Shown here: positions 40,524 to 49,525 of the stretch, one piece after another
Layout of the letters: each line of letters begins with the position of its first letter
Position numbering within the stretch: position 1 is the first letter of the stretch
Assembly: GCA_949317995.1 (NCBI GenBank)
Contig: OX439041.1
Span: 8,258,001-8,322,000 of the forward strand
Direction of reading: 5' to 3'
Length of the DNA: 64,000 bases
Source of the DNA: Acholoe squamosa
Lineage: Eukaryota; Annelida; Polychaeta; Phyllodocida; Polynoidae
Notes under the pieces: generated by a model
Database searches by the model: none
What the model saw: the letters and a program-made list of their open reading frames with translations, nothing else
What the model was told of the DNA's origin: nothing
Made by a program: the position numbers and the translations under genes

Positions 40524-42419
40524 TCAGGCAGAATTATGAGCATACATCAATCTAGTGCATTGCTGTTTGCTCCATTCAACCGCCTTTGTTTCATTCAAGG
40601 TTTGGTTGCCCCCTATACCACCGAAGCTCGTATTGCCCGGTGGAGGTGGTGGTGGTGGCTGTGTGTACGTCCACTGTGCCCCGCTGTGGTTCGTATAACC
40701 TGCGCCACCCTGGTTAGGGCCGGGACCCGAGGTACCACTGTAGCCTGTGGTACCCGGGGCACCGCCCCATCCTTGTGCGCTTTGATAACCGCCGCTGGAA
40801 GGTTGGTTACCCGTCGGATGACTGCCATCGTTTGATGGATTGGGTTGGTTGCTGTCATTACCAGCTCCCAACCCTACACTGTCACTCGGATCCACATGTA
40901 TGTGGAATCCGTTAGTCTCTGCACTACTGTCAGAGGCTTCCCGTGGTACATAATCCGGGTCCAAGTTGTGGACTATGGGGACTTCACTTATCCGGACTCT
41001 ACTAGTTCGGCCATGTTTATCTTGGGTTCTGATATAAACTCCCCCTTGATCTACATTCCGCGTCGCATTATCATTGATAAAAGGATTATACGGCGGATGC
41101 TTCGGCGTAGAACAGGAGACTGGATCACCCTGTTTAACGAAAGTCGAGTTCGGGTTTGTGTCCTTACTCACCGGAGGGGCATTCGCTTGCTCCTGCTCCT
41201 GTAAATAACTCTCCATGGCAGACTTATTTATTGTGAGGGTAGCTAAATCTGTGGTCAGGTTTCGCTGTTCCTCCCTCAGCTGTGCGTCTTCTGCTAAGAT
41301 TTCGGATCGAATCTTTTCATTTTCCGCCACAGCTCGGTTTCGTTCTTCCTGAGCGGCTAAAGCCTCTCGCTTAAAAGTATCCTTTAGTAAGCGGTACTTT
41401 TCACCTTTTTCTTTCTGAGACCTTTGGTACTCATTGGTCTCCTTCCTTATCTCGGCTTGTTCCGAGACCATTTTGGCCTCTGTCTCCGCCTTTCGGAGTT
41501 GAAGTTTCTTTAGCTTCTCCTCCATAGCATGCAACTCGGATTGTAATCTGTTTACATCCCGGGCCTTAGCAACCTCTTCGGCTCTAGCCTTTTCGATTGC
41601 TCTAAGTCTATTGGCTTCTTCGAGTTCCAACTCGGCCAATCTTTTCTCTTTCTCGCGTTCGTCTCTCTCCTTCCTTTCCAAACGATGGGTTACCGAAGTT
41701 AGACGATATTTTAGGTCAGATTCTTTTAGAATCGCCTCCTGCTCATCGGAACGTAATTTTCCGATCCGAGACTTAGTTTCCTCTTCTATTTTTAATTGGG
41801 CCGCCATGAATTGTTCATGTTGCCGCTTAGCCTGTAACTCTACCTGTTCTTTGGCTTTCAAATAGGCCGGGGTAGTTTTATACCCGGGGCCCATCCGACG
41901 TCCGTATATAGACCTGCGACTGCCTCCAGGATTAAACATGGAGTCAGACAAGCCTTCGTCTAGCGATCGGCCTAGGTGATGCCTTTCCGAGCCTTTCGGT
42001 TCAGTTTCCCTAGGCTTATTCTTCGCATTCGCGCCAGGGACTATTGCGTCCCTTATGGCTTTACCATCGTCGCTGTCATGGTCCGACGATGTCATTAATG
42101 GGGGTACCTCGTTTGCACCATCTGGTACTGCTTCTGGGGGGGTCGCAGTACGTTTTCCAGGGCTTTGTGCCACTGGCATACCCAAGTTACTAGCCGAGCC
42201 TGCTGGTACAATGGGACACAGCTGGCGTCTGCTAGTTATAGCTTGGGACCAATCACTCAGGTCTAAAGTTGGGGGTTTTATTATTCCCTTGAACAATCCC
42301 GTATCCCGTACTCCCATTTGGGGTGTACCCGGATACAAGTTTACGATACCATCACCCGTGGCACCGTCCATCAGACCGGGTGTCGAGAAAACAGTTCGGA
42401 CACCCGCTGGATCATACAT
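40524..42419 (-). CDS. gag: Gypsy Gag N-terminal part with long coiled coil
   Basis: First ATG at 42419; the frame is open upstream to a TTG at 42566, close to the primer site. The N-terminal third is Pro/Gly/Asp-rich and low complexity. From about 41900 to 41200 comes a very long charged coiled coil, 230 residues or more of Lys/Glu heptads. A Pro/Gly/Ser-rich segment with an eight-proline run (TQPPPPPPPPGNT) leads to TRLMYAHNSA and the TGA. A coiled-coil extension of this length before the capsid is unusual for Gag. It may drive multimerisation; that is inference. Confidence 0.75.
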   Translation of the reverse strand: MYDPAGVRTVFSTPGLMDGATGDGIVNLYPGTPQMGVRDTGLFKGIIKPPTLDLSDWSQAITSRRQLCPIVPAGSASNLGMPVAQSPGKRTATPPEAVPDGANEVPPLMTSSDHDSDDGKAIRDAIVPGANAKNKPRETEPKGSERHHLGRSLDEGLSDSMFNPGGSRRSIYGRRMGPGYKTTPAYLKAKEQVELQAKRQHEQFMAAQLKIEEETKSRIGKLRSDEQEAILKESDLKYRLTSVTHRLERKERDEREKEKRLAELELEEANRLRAIEKARAEEVAKARDVNRLQSELHAMEEKLKKLQLRKAETEAKMVSEQAEIRKETNEYQRSQKEKGEKYRLLKDTFKREALAAQEERNRAVAENEKIRSEILAEDAQLREEQRNLTTDLATLTINKSAMESYLQEQEQANAPPVSKDTNPNSTFVKQGDPVSCSTPKHPPYNPFINDNATRNVDQGGVYIRTQDKHGRTSRVRISEVPIVHNLDPDYVPREASDSSAETNGFHIHVDPSDSVGLGAGNDSNQPNPSNDGSHPTGNQPSSGGYQSAQGWGGAPGTTGYSGTSGPGPNQGGAGYTNHSGAQWTYTQPPPPPPPGNTSFGGIGGNQTLNETKAVEWSKQQCTRLMYAHNSA

Positions 42420-42569
42420 TTGTTGTTGACTGGGTTTCCAGTCTAACAACAGATGCTGGGATGTGAAGTCATCCTCTTCGAATCCCTCTAGCCCAGGGCT
42501 GGGGGGATCCGCTTCGGGTTTCCCGAGGCTTTCGGCCAATGTGGCCGCGCACCACCCCCGAACCAACTG

Positions 42570-42581
42570 GTCACGGCACCA
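42570..42581 (-). promoter_or_regulatory. Primer binding site, tRNA-His
   Basis: Plus strand GTCACGGCACCA equals the 3' end of animal tRNA-His including CCA. On the minus strand the complement starts one base after the 5' LTR. Twelve bases match; beyond that the sequence diverges from the tRNA. Confidence 0.8.
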
Positions 42582-42582
42582 G

Positions 42583-42947
42583 TGTAATGGTTCGTATTGA
42601 CTTATATGTTGGGTGGCTCTTTGGCTCGCTTACCACTAGAAATACCAACACAACACGAGCAGTTCGGGTTGGGCAAAGCCCCAGAAACCCCTACCTCTCG
42701 GGTAGGACTTTATTCCACTCTAGTCTACAGGTTAAACTGCGCGTCTGGACTGGACTAGATCCAGTCACCTTCTGCCGCTCGTCCGGCTCCTTAGTAGGAG
42801 CTGGATGCGAGGCATGGTGCCGCCCCCTCTTGTACCAACGGGGTATCACAAAGCGACACCTAGCTGGCATAGAAGGAACAGGCACCACACGAACACGTCT
42901 CTCGGATGAACGGCACTAATATATATACGACGATACCGGCCCCTACA
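42583..42947 (-). repeat. 5' LTR of the young gypsy element
   Basis: 365-base copy of the LTR at 30073-30437 with a single C/T difference at 42806. It is followed on the plus strand by the TCTG target duplication. Confidence 0.97.
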
Positions 42948-44169
42948 TCTGCTAGATAGCACATATTAAGAGAGGTACTCCAGAAAAGAGGGCTGGCTGA
43001 AAAACAGCACAGTGGTGCCACCCATATGTTATTTTTATTGCTGTCATAGATGTTCTGTCAGAAATAAGATACATTAAGTATGGCTATTTAGGGAAACCAA
43101 ACTTTGAGAGGCTTGCATTGTTGATTCATGGATTCATCATGCCTTTTTTGGTAGATTTGAATAAAAAGATTCAGACATGCAGTCTTGAATTCTAAACAAA
43201 AGGAAATGTAGTTACAATACCCTGTCTATAAGGTGCACCCCACATTTAAGGCACACCCAGACCTGTCTAATATGATAAAAGGATATGTAAATGTTGTATA
43301 TTTTATTCTAATCAATGGATCTTCAAAATTCAAGAACCAATAGCCATCCCAGTGCTTCCTTCACCCACCTTTACCACTGAATGTGGATGGGGGAATATTG
43401 CAGAGATTTTGGGGGAAAATTAACTCCCAGAGAGAAAATGTACTCCCAGTTTTGCTGCATCTAGAAGATGCACCAAAGGGCAATTCTTGCATATAAGACA
43501 TGCCATATACATGGTGTATTACAGTATAATATTGCAAAGGCATTTTATGCTATGTTCCTGCCCCCTGGTGGCCAAGACTAGAACTTCAAATCCTCTATGT
43601 AAGAATGTATGGTAGATATAGCAGTGTAGATGTAAGGGTAAATGGTTTTCCATGTTAAAAATCAATTATCAAATTGAGATCACACCTTTCAGTGTTATAT
43701 TGCATAAGAAAATACTCCTGATAGTTTGAGAGAAATAGCTTGCTAGATATGAACCCATGAGTATTTATAACCATATCCCCAATCTCAATATGTTCTAGCT
43801 CTATTTGGCCTTGGAATACATCCATTTATTTCATTATAACTTCTGGTGTAAGAATGGTATGTTCTTTCTGCCTTCACCATAGTAAACCATGGAACTTTCC
43901 CACAAATGGGTTCCTTGATTTTCTTTTGCTCCATTGTGCTCCCTTGTGGCAAAATTAGGAAATAAATCTAGCACGGGCTAGGCACCAATCCTGTTTACCT
44001 GTTCAAGACTATATGTGTGATGAAAAACCTGAATATTTTCATTGCGGTGGAGCTTACTCTATTCAATATGCTGATGCTGGCTTTTTTAAGGTAGATGGCT
44101 CTAATGCCAATCATGTTCTCTGTGCAAGTTTCTGCACATGTGTACTTCTCTATGGCTAGTGAACGACTA

Positions 44170-44275
44170 TACAAAATCATAGCAGGCCCATGAAGCTGAG
44201 GTGAACTCTCAACCTTCTGTGTCTACACCAGGCACACTAACTAGTTAGGCCACAAAGCCAGCTGGCTGTGTGGGG
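44170..44275 (-). repeat. Possible tRNA-derived SINE fragment
   Basis: In reverse complement, GTGGCCTAACTAGTTAGTG resembles an A box/D-arm and GGTTGAGAGTTCACCTC a B box/T-arm at tRNA-like spacing. Divergent from a real tRNA; the tail is not delimited. Confidence 0.35.
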
Positions 44276-44916
44276 GTTTATGAGCAGTATTTAGCCTGCA
44301 TGATGTAATTCTATTATTTTCAGGAGATTTTCAATGTGGAAAAACAATTCAAAAGTGCATGGGACCACATGATGGTAATATATTTTCTGGGTACAGAAAG
44401 TTGATGAAAATATTCTTGGAAAGTAAGCCAAAAAATTAGCTACTCTTTACTGAGATTCCATGCAAATTATGGCAAAACACTGTATAACCCTATGGTAGAT
44501 TCATAGATAAATATCTCATAAACTAGCATGGGACCCTATGCTAGTTTATAAGACTGCTTTCTTTGTACTATTAGAAAGAGAAAGTAATTACAAACATGGT
44601 GAAAATCTGGGGAAAATTTAGCTACTTTTAGCCTATGGGCGCCATCCACCTTCCCCATTTATTGCCCCCATTCTAGATGTATTTATTATCCAAATAAAGG
44701 CTCAAATCAAAATATAAGTCAATGTGTCTAGTTTTGTGTGAATCTCTATATTGCTCAGAATCTATCAATCGAAATGATGGCATTTCAAGGCTAGATCTAC
44801 ATCAAAGACAAATACAATAAGTCTCATCATAGGAATACAAACTATCGATTTCAAATCTTAAATTGAGGTTAGAAGTGGGGGTTATTTGCAAAAGTATTTT
44901 CAATATTCCCCTGATA

Positions 44917-45053
44917 TCACGTGAATTTACTGTCATTTCACGTGATCCCGTGATATCACGTGAATTTCTGCTCACAGAATCCCATGAATTCACGTGTAAA
45001 ATACACGGAAACGACACCAGTTCAACACGTGATTTTACTGGTGAATTCACGTG
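44917..45053. promoter_or_regulatory. Cluster of six CACGTG palindromes
   Basis: CACGTG begins at 44918, 44939, 44957, 44991, 45026 and 45048, several within the longer palindrome TCACGTGA or beside GAATTC. Such density could bind bHLH factors or simply reflect a repeat with palindromic units; no gene starts nearby. Confidence 0.5.
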
Positions 45054-46164
45054 AAATTGTTTCAAGGGCCCACACTGTTTTTGGCTGCTCCACCCAGAGC
45101 GGAGTGTGTCAATTTAGAACATCATTGTTTTACAGCATCCAGTCTTTAATTGATTGCATTAGTATCTCACATATTGCGAATAAACTGGTGTGTAATATAT
45201 ATAAAGAGGGTACTTAATTCATAAACCACTTTAAATATGTCCAGCATTCCTAACCTTTTATGTCATTTCCCCACTATTTCCATCTTATCACCAGTAAACA
45301 TGTTGATGTTCAAAAGAAATGTTCCAGTAGTGCCAGGTACTTGGTGCTCCCATCTTCTTAACTATGACATAACAAAGTGTGAGGACGCAGTTAGAAAAAG
45401 CTACCAATCCTTTTTCTATAAATGATTCAATTACTTTATTGCCAACATACCATTACTTTAGGAGTAAGAATATTGGACTTTGTATACTTGTACCCAAGCC
45501 TCTATTATAATGCCTGTGGTTGTATGTGATGAGACTTTCACAGGCAATCTCATAAAATGTTATTTTCTGATATGACAAAACTTTTGTAAGAACCCATTCA
45601 TATATATTGGCGGGGTGATTTTGATATATATTTCTCGCTTTTGCATCACTAGATTGAACAGGCTTAGATCCAGCCACTCCATCCATCTATGATTACTGGT
45701 ACATTTATGATATGGTTTCAGATCTGGAGCTCATTTATTAACGTTTAACGACTTGAGTTATTCAGGCCATGCATATTGTAGAGTAGTGCTGTACACACCC
45801 AGTCTCGTCCAGTCGGGATTCAGGGAACTCCCTCTCTCGTGTTTGGGGATTGTGGGTCTCCATATTCTGGGGAATATTACTACGCATTATACCTGCCTAC
45901 ATTTTACCACTACAGCAACCAGCGGCCAGAACTACTTTTACCCATAAATGCTGGTCGCCAGAGACGACGCACTCTAGTGTTCAAGCTGGGGCCAGATTGG
46001 TACACACCCTCACTTCAGGGCATTGCCATAAGTCTGAAATGGCCCCCATTCATTACTTCGAGTGACATTTGGTGGCATTCCACTAATGGTTTTCACATAA
46101 TCATGAGATTTCAGCTTAAAGAATATGATGGGAAAGGAATAGTTATCACATAGAGGCTATATAT

Positions 46165-46173
46165 ACACTTCAC

Positions 46174-46231
<58 letters not shown>

Positions 46232-46236
46232 AGTGT
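46165..46236. repeat. (TA)n tract with perfect inverted flanks
   Basis: ACACTTCACTATA at 46165-46177 and its exact reverse complement at 46224-46236 enclose about 46 bases of alternating TA. The whole 72-base segment is one perfect or near-perfect hairpin. Confidence 0.9.
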
Positions 46237-46760
46237 AAGGAGGGTGGGCCACAGTGAATGCAGTAATTGCTATACAGACACTGCACTTCTAGGTCATTAT
46301 TTTATATAGCACCACAGAACTGGATCACCAGTTGTATCTATGGCTACATGTACAACTTTACTAAAGGAATCTAGTACATACTTCATGTAGACTCTGGTCT
46401 ATGCATTGTCAACGTATAGAACAATTTATAAAATTAGGCCTTTAATCCAATGCGCAGTATTCATTTGGGACACTGACATCATCTATTTCAAGTTGAATAG
46501 CAGGAGAAGCATAGAGCCTCATGCTATTTACCATTTACAGCTCTTGGTAGGAAGATTACTAGTACTATACCTCCACTCATCACTCTTAAAGGGAGGAGTA
46601 TTCATCTTGGGATCAGTGTACTACTATTACCCTACTGTCTTGTTGCAAAACACTTGTTGAGATCAGCCACAAGATAATGTGAACTTGTATATTAGGCCAA
46701 TATTATATATGTGCGGTCCAGTAAGCATCTACATTGGATACAGAATATAATATTTTCAAA

Positions 46761-47804
46761 ATGGCCAGACCACAAAATAAAACTGAATACTTGGTAGTCA
46801 CTCTACCTTGGATTATCATCATCCTTGGGATTCTTGGAAATGCCTTCTGTGCCATTGTAGTACTACGGAAACGATTCAGGAACAAGAATATTGGTGTTTA
46901 CCTACTTGCACTGGCCATCCTCGATTCTATATTCCTTCTCAGTAACACTTTATTTCATTGGGGGATTGAGATCCTCTTTGAAAAGCGGATTCAGGCTTAC
47001 TCTAATTTTGGATGTGCTTTTGTGAAATATGTCATTGTCGCATCTAGAGCCATGAGTGCCTGGGTCCTGGTTGTACTTACCATGGAGCGTATGTTGGCTT
47101 TGGCAATTCCACACTTGGCAAAATCACTAAACACCAAAAGACGGGCTATCATTACTACAATAGTTGTAGTGATTCTTCAAGCTATTATCTACAGTTACAG
47201 CTTTAAAGCCAGCACTATTCGGGAATGGAACGGATGCTATTGGTCTGCCGAGGTTGAACAGAAAAGGTACAATCTTATAATCAATATTGCCGACTTCATC
47301 AACTATGCACTGATTCCATCGGTAACCATGGCAACCGCCAACAGTGTTCTGATTTACCTATTGAAGAACAGCCAAGAGCTGCGCAGCTCGCAGGGTGGGA
47401 TTGACCTGCGCAGCATCACCATCATTGTTGTTACTACAAGCATTGCCTTCATTGTTCTTACAATGCCTATGACCATATTTCAAATTATATTTGTCGCTGG
47501 TGTGGATACAGGTCCACCTTATGTTTATCCTACACTCTACTCACTCGACTTACTCAACCATGCCATTAACTTCCTTCTGTACTGTGTCAGTGGGGCCAAT
47601 TTCAGGAACGAAGTCAAGATTATGTTCACATCATGTTGTAAGGGCCGTAAGGATGGAACTGGTACAACAGGTCTGAGCACAAAGTCTTCGACACGACTCC
47701 GTAGTATGAATACCAGTAATTCTGACAGTGAGTCAGGCGAGCTGAGCAGTCCAAAACATGTGTATAACAACCCTGCACAGGATGTAGATGTACAAGAACT
47801 TTGA
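46761..47804 (+). CDS. Rhodopsin-type seven-transmembrane receptor, copy 1
   Basis: Intronless 347-residue receptor; ATG at 46761 in good context (CAAAATGG), while the frame upstream has only a TTG. An N-terminal N-K-T glycosylation site precedes TM1 (LGILGNAFC, N1.50), TM2 (LALAILD, D2.50), the TM3 cysteine (NFGCAFV) and the ECL2 cysteine (NGCYW). The DRY position reads MER, the CWxP region VLTMPMTIF, and TM7 HAINFLLY instead of NPxxY. The cytoplasmic tail is Ser/Thr-rich. It is a class A G-protein-coupled receptor of the plasma membrane; the ligand is unknown, possibly a peptide, which is a guess. A close paralogue lies at 58838. Confidence 0.9.
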   Translation: MARPQNKTEYLVVTLPWIIIILGILGNAFCAIVVLRKRFRNKNIGVYLLALAILDSIFLLSNTLFHWGIEILFEKRIQAYSNFGCAFVKYVIVASRAMSAWVLVVLTMERMLALAIPHLAKSLNTKRRAIITTIVVVILQAIIYSYSFKASTIREWNGCYWSAEVEQKRYNLIINIADFINYALIPSVTMATANSVLIYLLKNSQELRSSQGGIDLRSITIIVVTTSIAFIVLTMPMTIFQIIFVAGVDTGPPYVYPTLYSLDLLNHAINFLLYCVSGANFRNEVKIMFTSCCKGRKDGTGTTGLSTKSSTRLRSMNTSNSDSESGELSSPKHVYNNPAQDVDVQEL

Positions 47805-48022
47805 TGTGAAAAGTTAAAAAAAAAAATGAAACTATGTCTTTATGGCTAAATACCTTTAGGTTTTTAGGAATAGTTCTTAAAAGCTCTACTGTACGTAAAG
47901 CAGACCATAATGAATGTTGGAATGATGGTCCTACATGTATTACCTGATAAGGCCTAAGTGTGCATGGGCAGAAGTAGATATGTGTGAAACCATGTTAGTG
48001 CCATAGTACTGATCCCCAAGGC

Positions 48023-48185
48023 TGTTGTAGTATTGTGCTGCTGACTAGCAGCAGGCGGACTAACTATGGCCGGTTGTGCGGGGATCGGTATCTCACGATC
48101 ATGATGCACATGCTTGTACCTCATTCAGAGTTTAACTAAAGTCTATCTACTACCAAATTGACATATGTGCTCATCCATCACTTCA
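48023..48185 (+). repeat. 5' LTR, decayed gypsy
   Basis: Begins TGTTGTAGTATTGTGCTG and ends CATCACTTCA. It differs from the 3' LTR at many positions plus small indels, so the insertion is much older than the element at 30073-42947. Confidence 0.88.
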
Positions 48186-48200
48186 TGGTGGCTAGCGGTA
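48186..48200 (+). promoter_or_regulatory. Primer binding site, probably tRNA-Leu
   Basis: TGGTGGCTAGCGGT begins immediately after the 5' LTR. It fits the complement of a tRNA-Leu 3' end (TGGTGGCAGCGGT) with one inserted T. The assignment is from general knowledge of tRNA-Leu acceptor sequences. Confidence 0.5.
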
Positions 48201-48529
48201 AAGGATATCTGAAGACAATTGTGTGCCACATACTGACATTGTGGGACACCAGATATTGTGAGTAGAGCAACTTTCACTTTCCCTACATTTTGTGCCTGGC
48301 CCTAGGAATGTTCTAGACTACACCAGTTCTAGATCTACACTTCATCCAATTATTTACCTATAGCCAATAGGACCAGTTCAGTGTAAATCCAACTATACCT
48401 ACAAAATGAGTGCCATCCTATATTGATACTAGGTTTAATACCAGGACTGTCATTTTTCATGTGCTAGTTAGGACATTGACATTACTCATTAGTAGCTCCA
48501 GTGCCCAAAACACAAACTAGTGAATAAAA

Positions 48530-49525
48530 ATGGCTACCAAATACCCTTCTATGAATTGGGATGCTGTTGATATAGCAGAGACATTCAAACTGTTGAAGCA
48601 GAGGTTACTCGTGGTTTGTGAGGACAATGAGGTTACTGATGCTGCAAAAATAGCCAGGAAAATAAGGATAAGTGTCGGGGAAGAATGTTTGCGCCAGATT
48701 AACGCATCCGGTCTAAATGCCGCAGATTCTAAGAAACCAGAGAAATTGTGGGAGCTCTTCGAAAAACAGTTGAGGGTAGCTGTGAATTTCCATATTGAGC
48801 GTTTGACCCTAATGCAGTACAGGCAAAAGACCACAGAGTCACTTGATGCTTTTGTTACGCGAGCACGTACACAAGCACTTCTATGTGAGTTTGAAGACAA
48901 AGAACTAGAAGAGCGAGTCATTGAGTTAGTTATCGGGAGCACTCCACTAGAAGAGTTCCGACTAGTTCTCCTAGACAAAGATAAGACATTGACCCTCCAA
49001 GAGACTCTTAACATTGGTCGACGGCACAAGGCAGCCGACAAAGGCTCGAAGCAACTCAAGACACTCCAGGAGAGCCTAACCAGCACCACCACTGTGGACC
49101 ACATTTCCAAACGTAAACCCTGTGGGAATTGCAGTCTTGTACATAAGTACCGCAAGTGTCCTGCATATGAAGACGAGTGTGTCGGATGTGGCAGACGAGG
49201 GCACTGGGTTGATTATTGCAGATCGCAGTCCAAGAGCAAGAGCAATAAGGACAGGAAGCGGGATGATAAACCCAAGCCCCAAAAACAGTCATCAAATACC
49301 AGTAAGAATAAGAAAAAGGTGCATGCAGTTACTGCACATGAAGATGACTCATCCGATACATCTGATGCAAGTGACACAGGCGAATATACCGAAAGTTTCT
49401 ATTGCATTAAAATGTCTGACAAATGCTTTGATACCATATCCCGCGATGAAGCATTTATGACTATCAAGATAAAGTGTCCTGGCACAGACAACACCAAGGC
49501 CCTCAGGCTTAAATTGGACATCTGA
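48530..49525 (+). CDS. gag: Gag and start of protease, decayed gypsy
   Basis: 331 residues from an ATG in good context. A helical capsid domain of the retrotransposon type (MQYRQKTTESLDAFVTRARTQ) spans about residues 20-190. It is followed by zinc knuckles, CGNCSLVHKYRKCPAY and CVGCGRRGHWVDYC, a basic stretch and an acidic Ser/Asp linker. The frame continues into the start of the protease (ALRLKLDI) and then hits TGA at 49523-49525, at the position of the protease active-site triad, which is therefore destroyed. Confidence 0.85.
   Translation: MATKYPSMNWDAVDIAETFKLLKQRLLVVCEDNEVTDAAKIARKIRISVGEECLRQINASGLNAADSKKPEKLWELFEKQLRVAVNFHIERLTLMQYRQKTTESLDAFVTRARTQALLCEFEDKELEERVIELVIGSTPLEEFRLVLLDKDKTLTLQETLNIGRRHKAADKGSKQLKTLQESLTSTTTVDHISKRKPCGNCSLVHKYRKCPAYEDECVGCGRRGHWVDYCRSQSKSKSNKDRKRDDKPKPQKQSSNTSKNKKKVHAVTAHEDDSSDTSDASDTGEYTESFYCIKMSDKCFDTISRDEAFMTIKIKCPGTDNTKALRLKLDI

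Larger units (their letters stand above)
30073..42947 (-). mobile_element. Young Ty3/gypsy LTR retrotransposon with an extra ORF
   Basis: Two 365-base LTRs (30073-30437 and 42583-42947) differ at one base. They start TG and end CA, and are flanked by the 4-base duplication TCTG (30069-30072 and 42948-42951). On the minus strand a primer site matching the 3' end of tRNA-His lies one base inside the 5' LTR, and a purine tract AGTGGGGGTGG abuts the 3' LTR (30438-30448). Genes in order are gag (with an in-frame TGA), pol by -1 shift, integrase after an in-frame TAG, then a large zinc-finger ORF3 where env might be. The element is clearly more GC-rich than its surroundings. Confidence 0.95.
42948..46760. 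other. Intergenic upstream of the receptor gene
   Basis: A/T-rich DNA with a possible minus-strand SINE (44170-44275), a cluster of CACGTG sites (44917-45053) and a TA-repeat hairpin (46165-46236). Short ORFs at 45753-46153 are not convincing. No gene assigned. Confidence 0.5.

Noticed and set aside
45753-46153. Overlapping ORFs of 64-104 residues
   Set aside because: No recognisable domain, no splice context I could defend, and competing frames of similar length.
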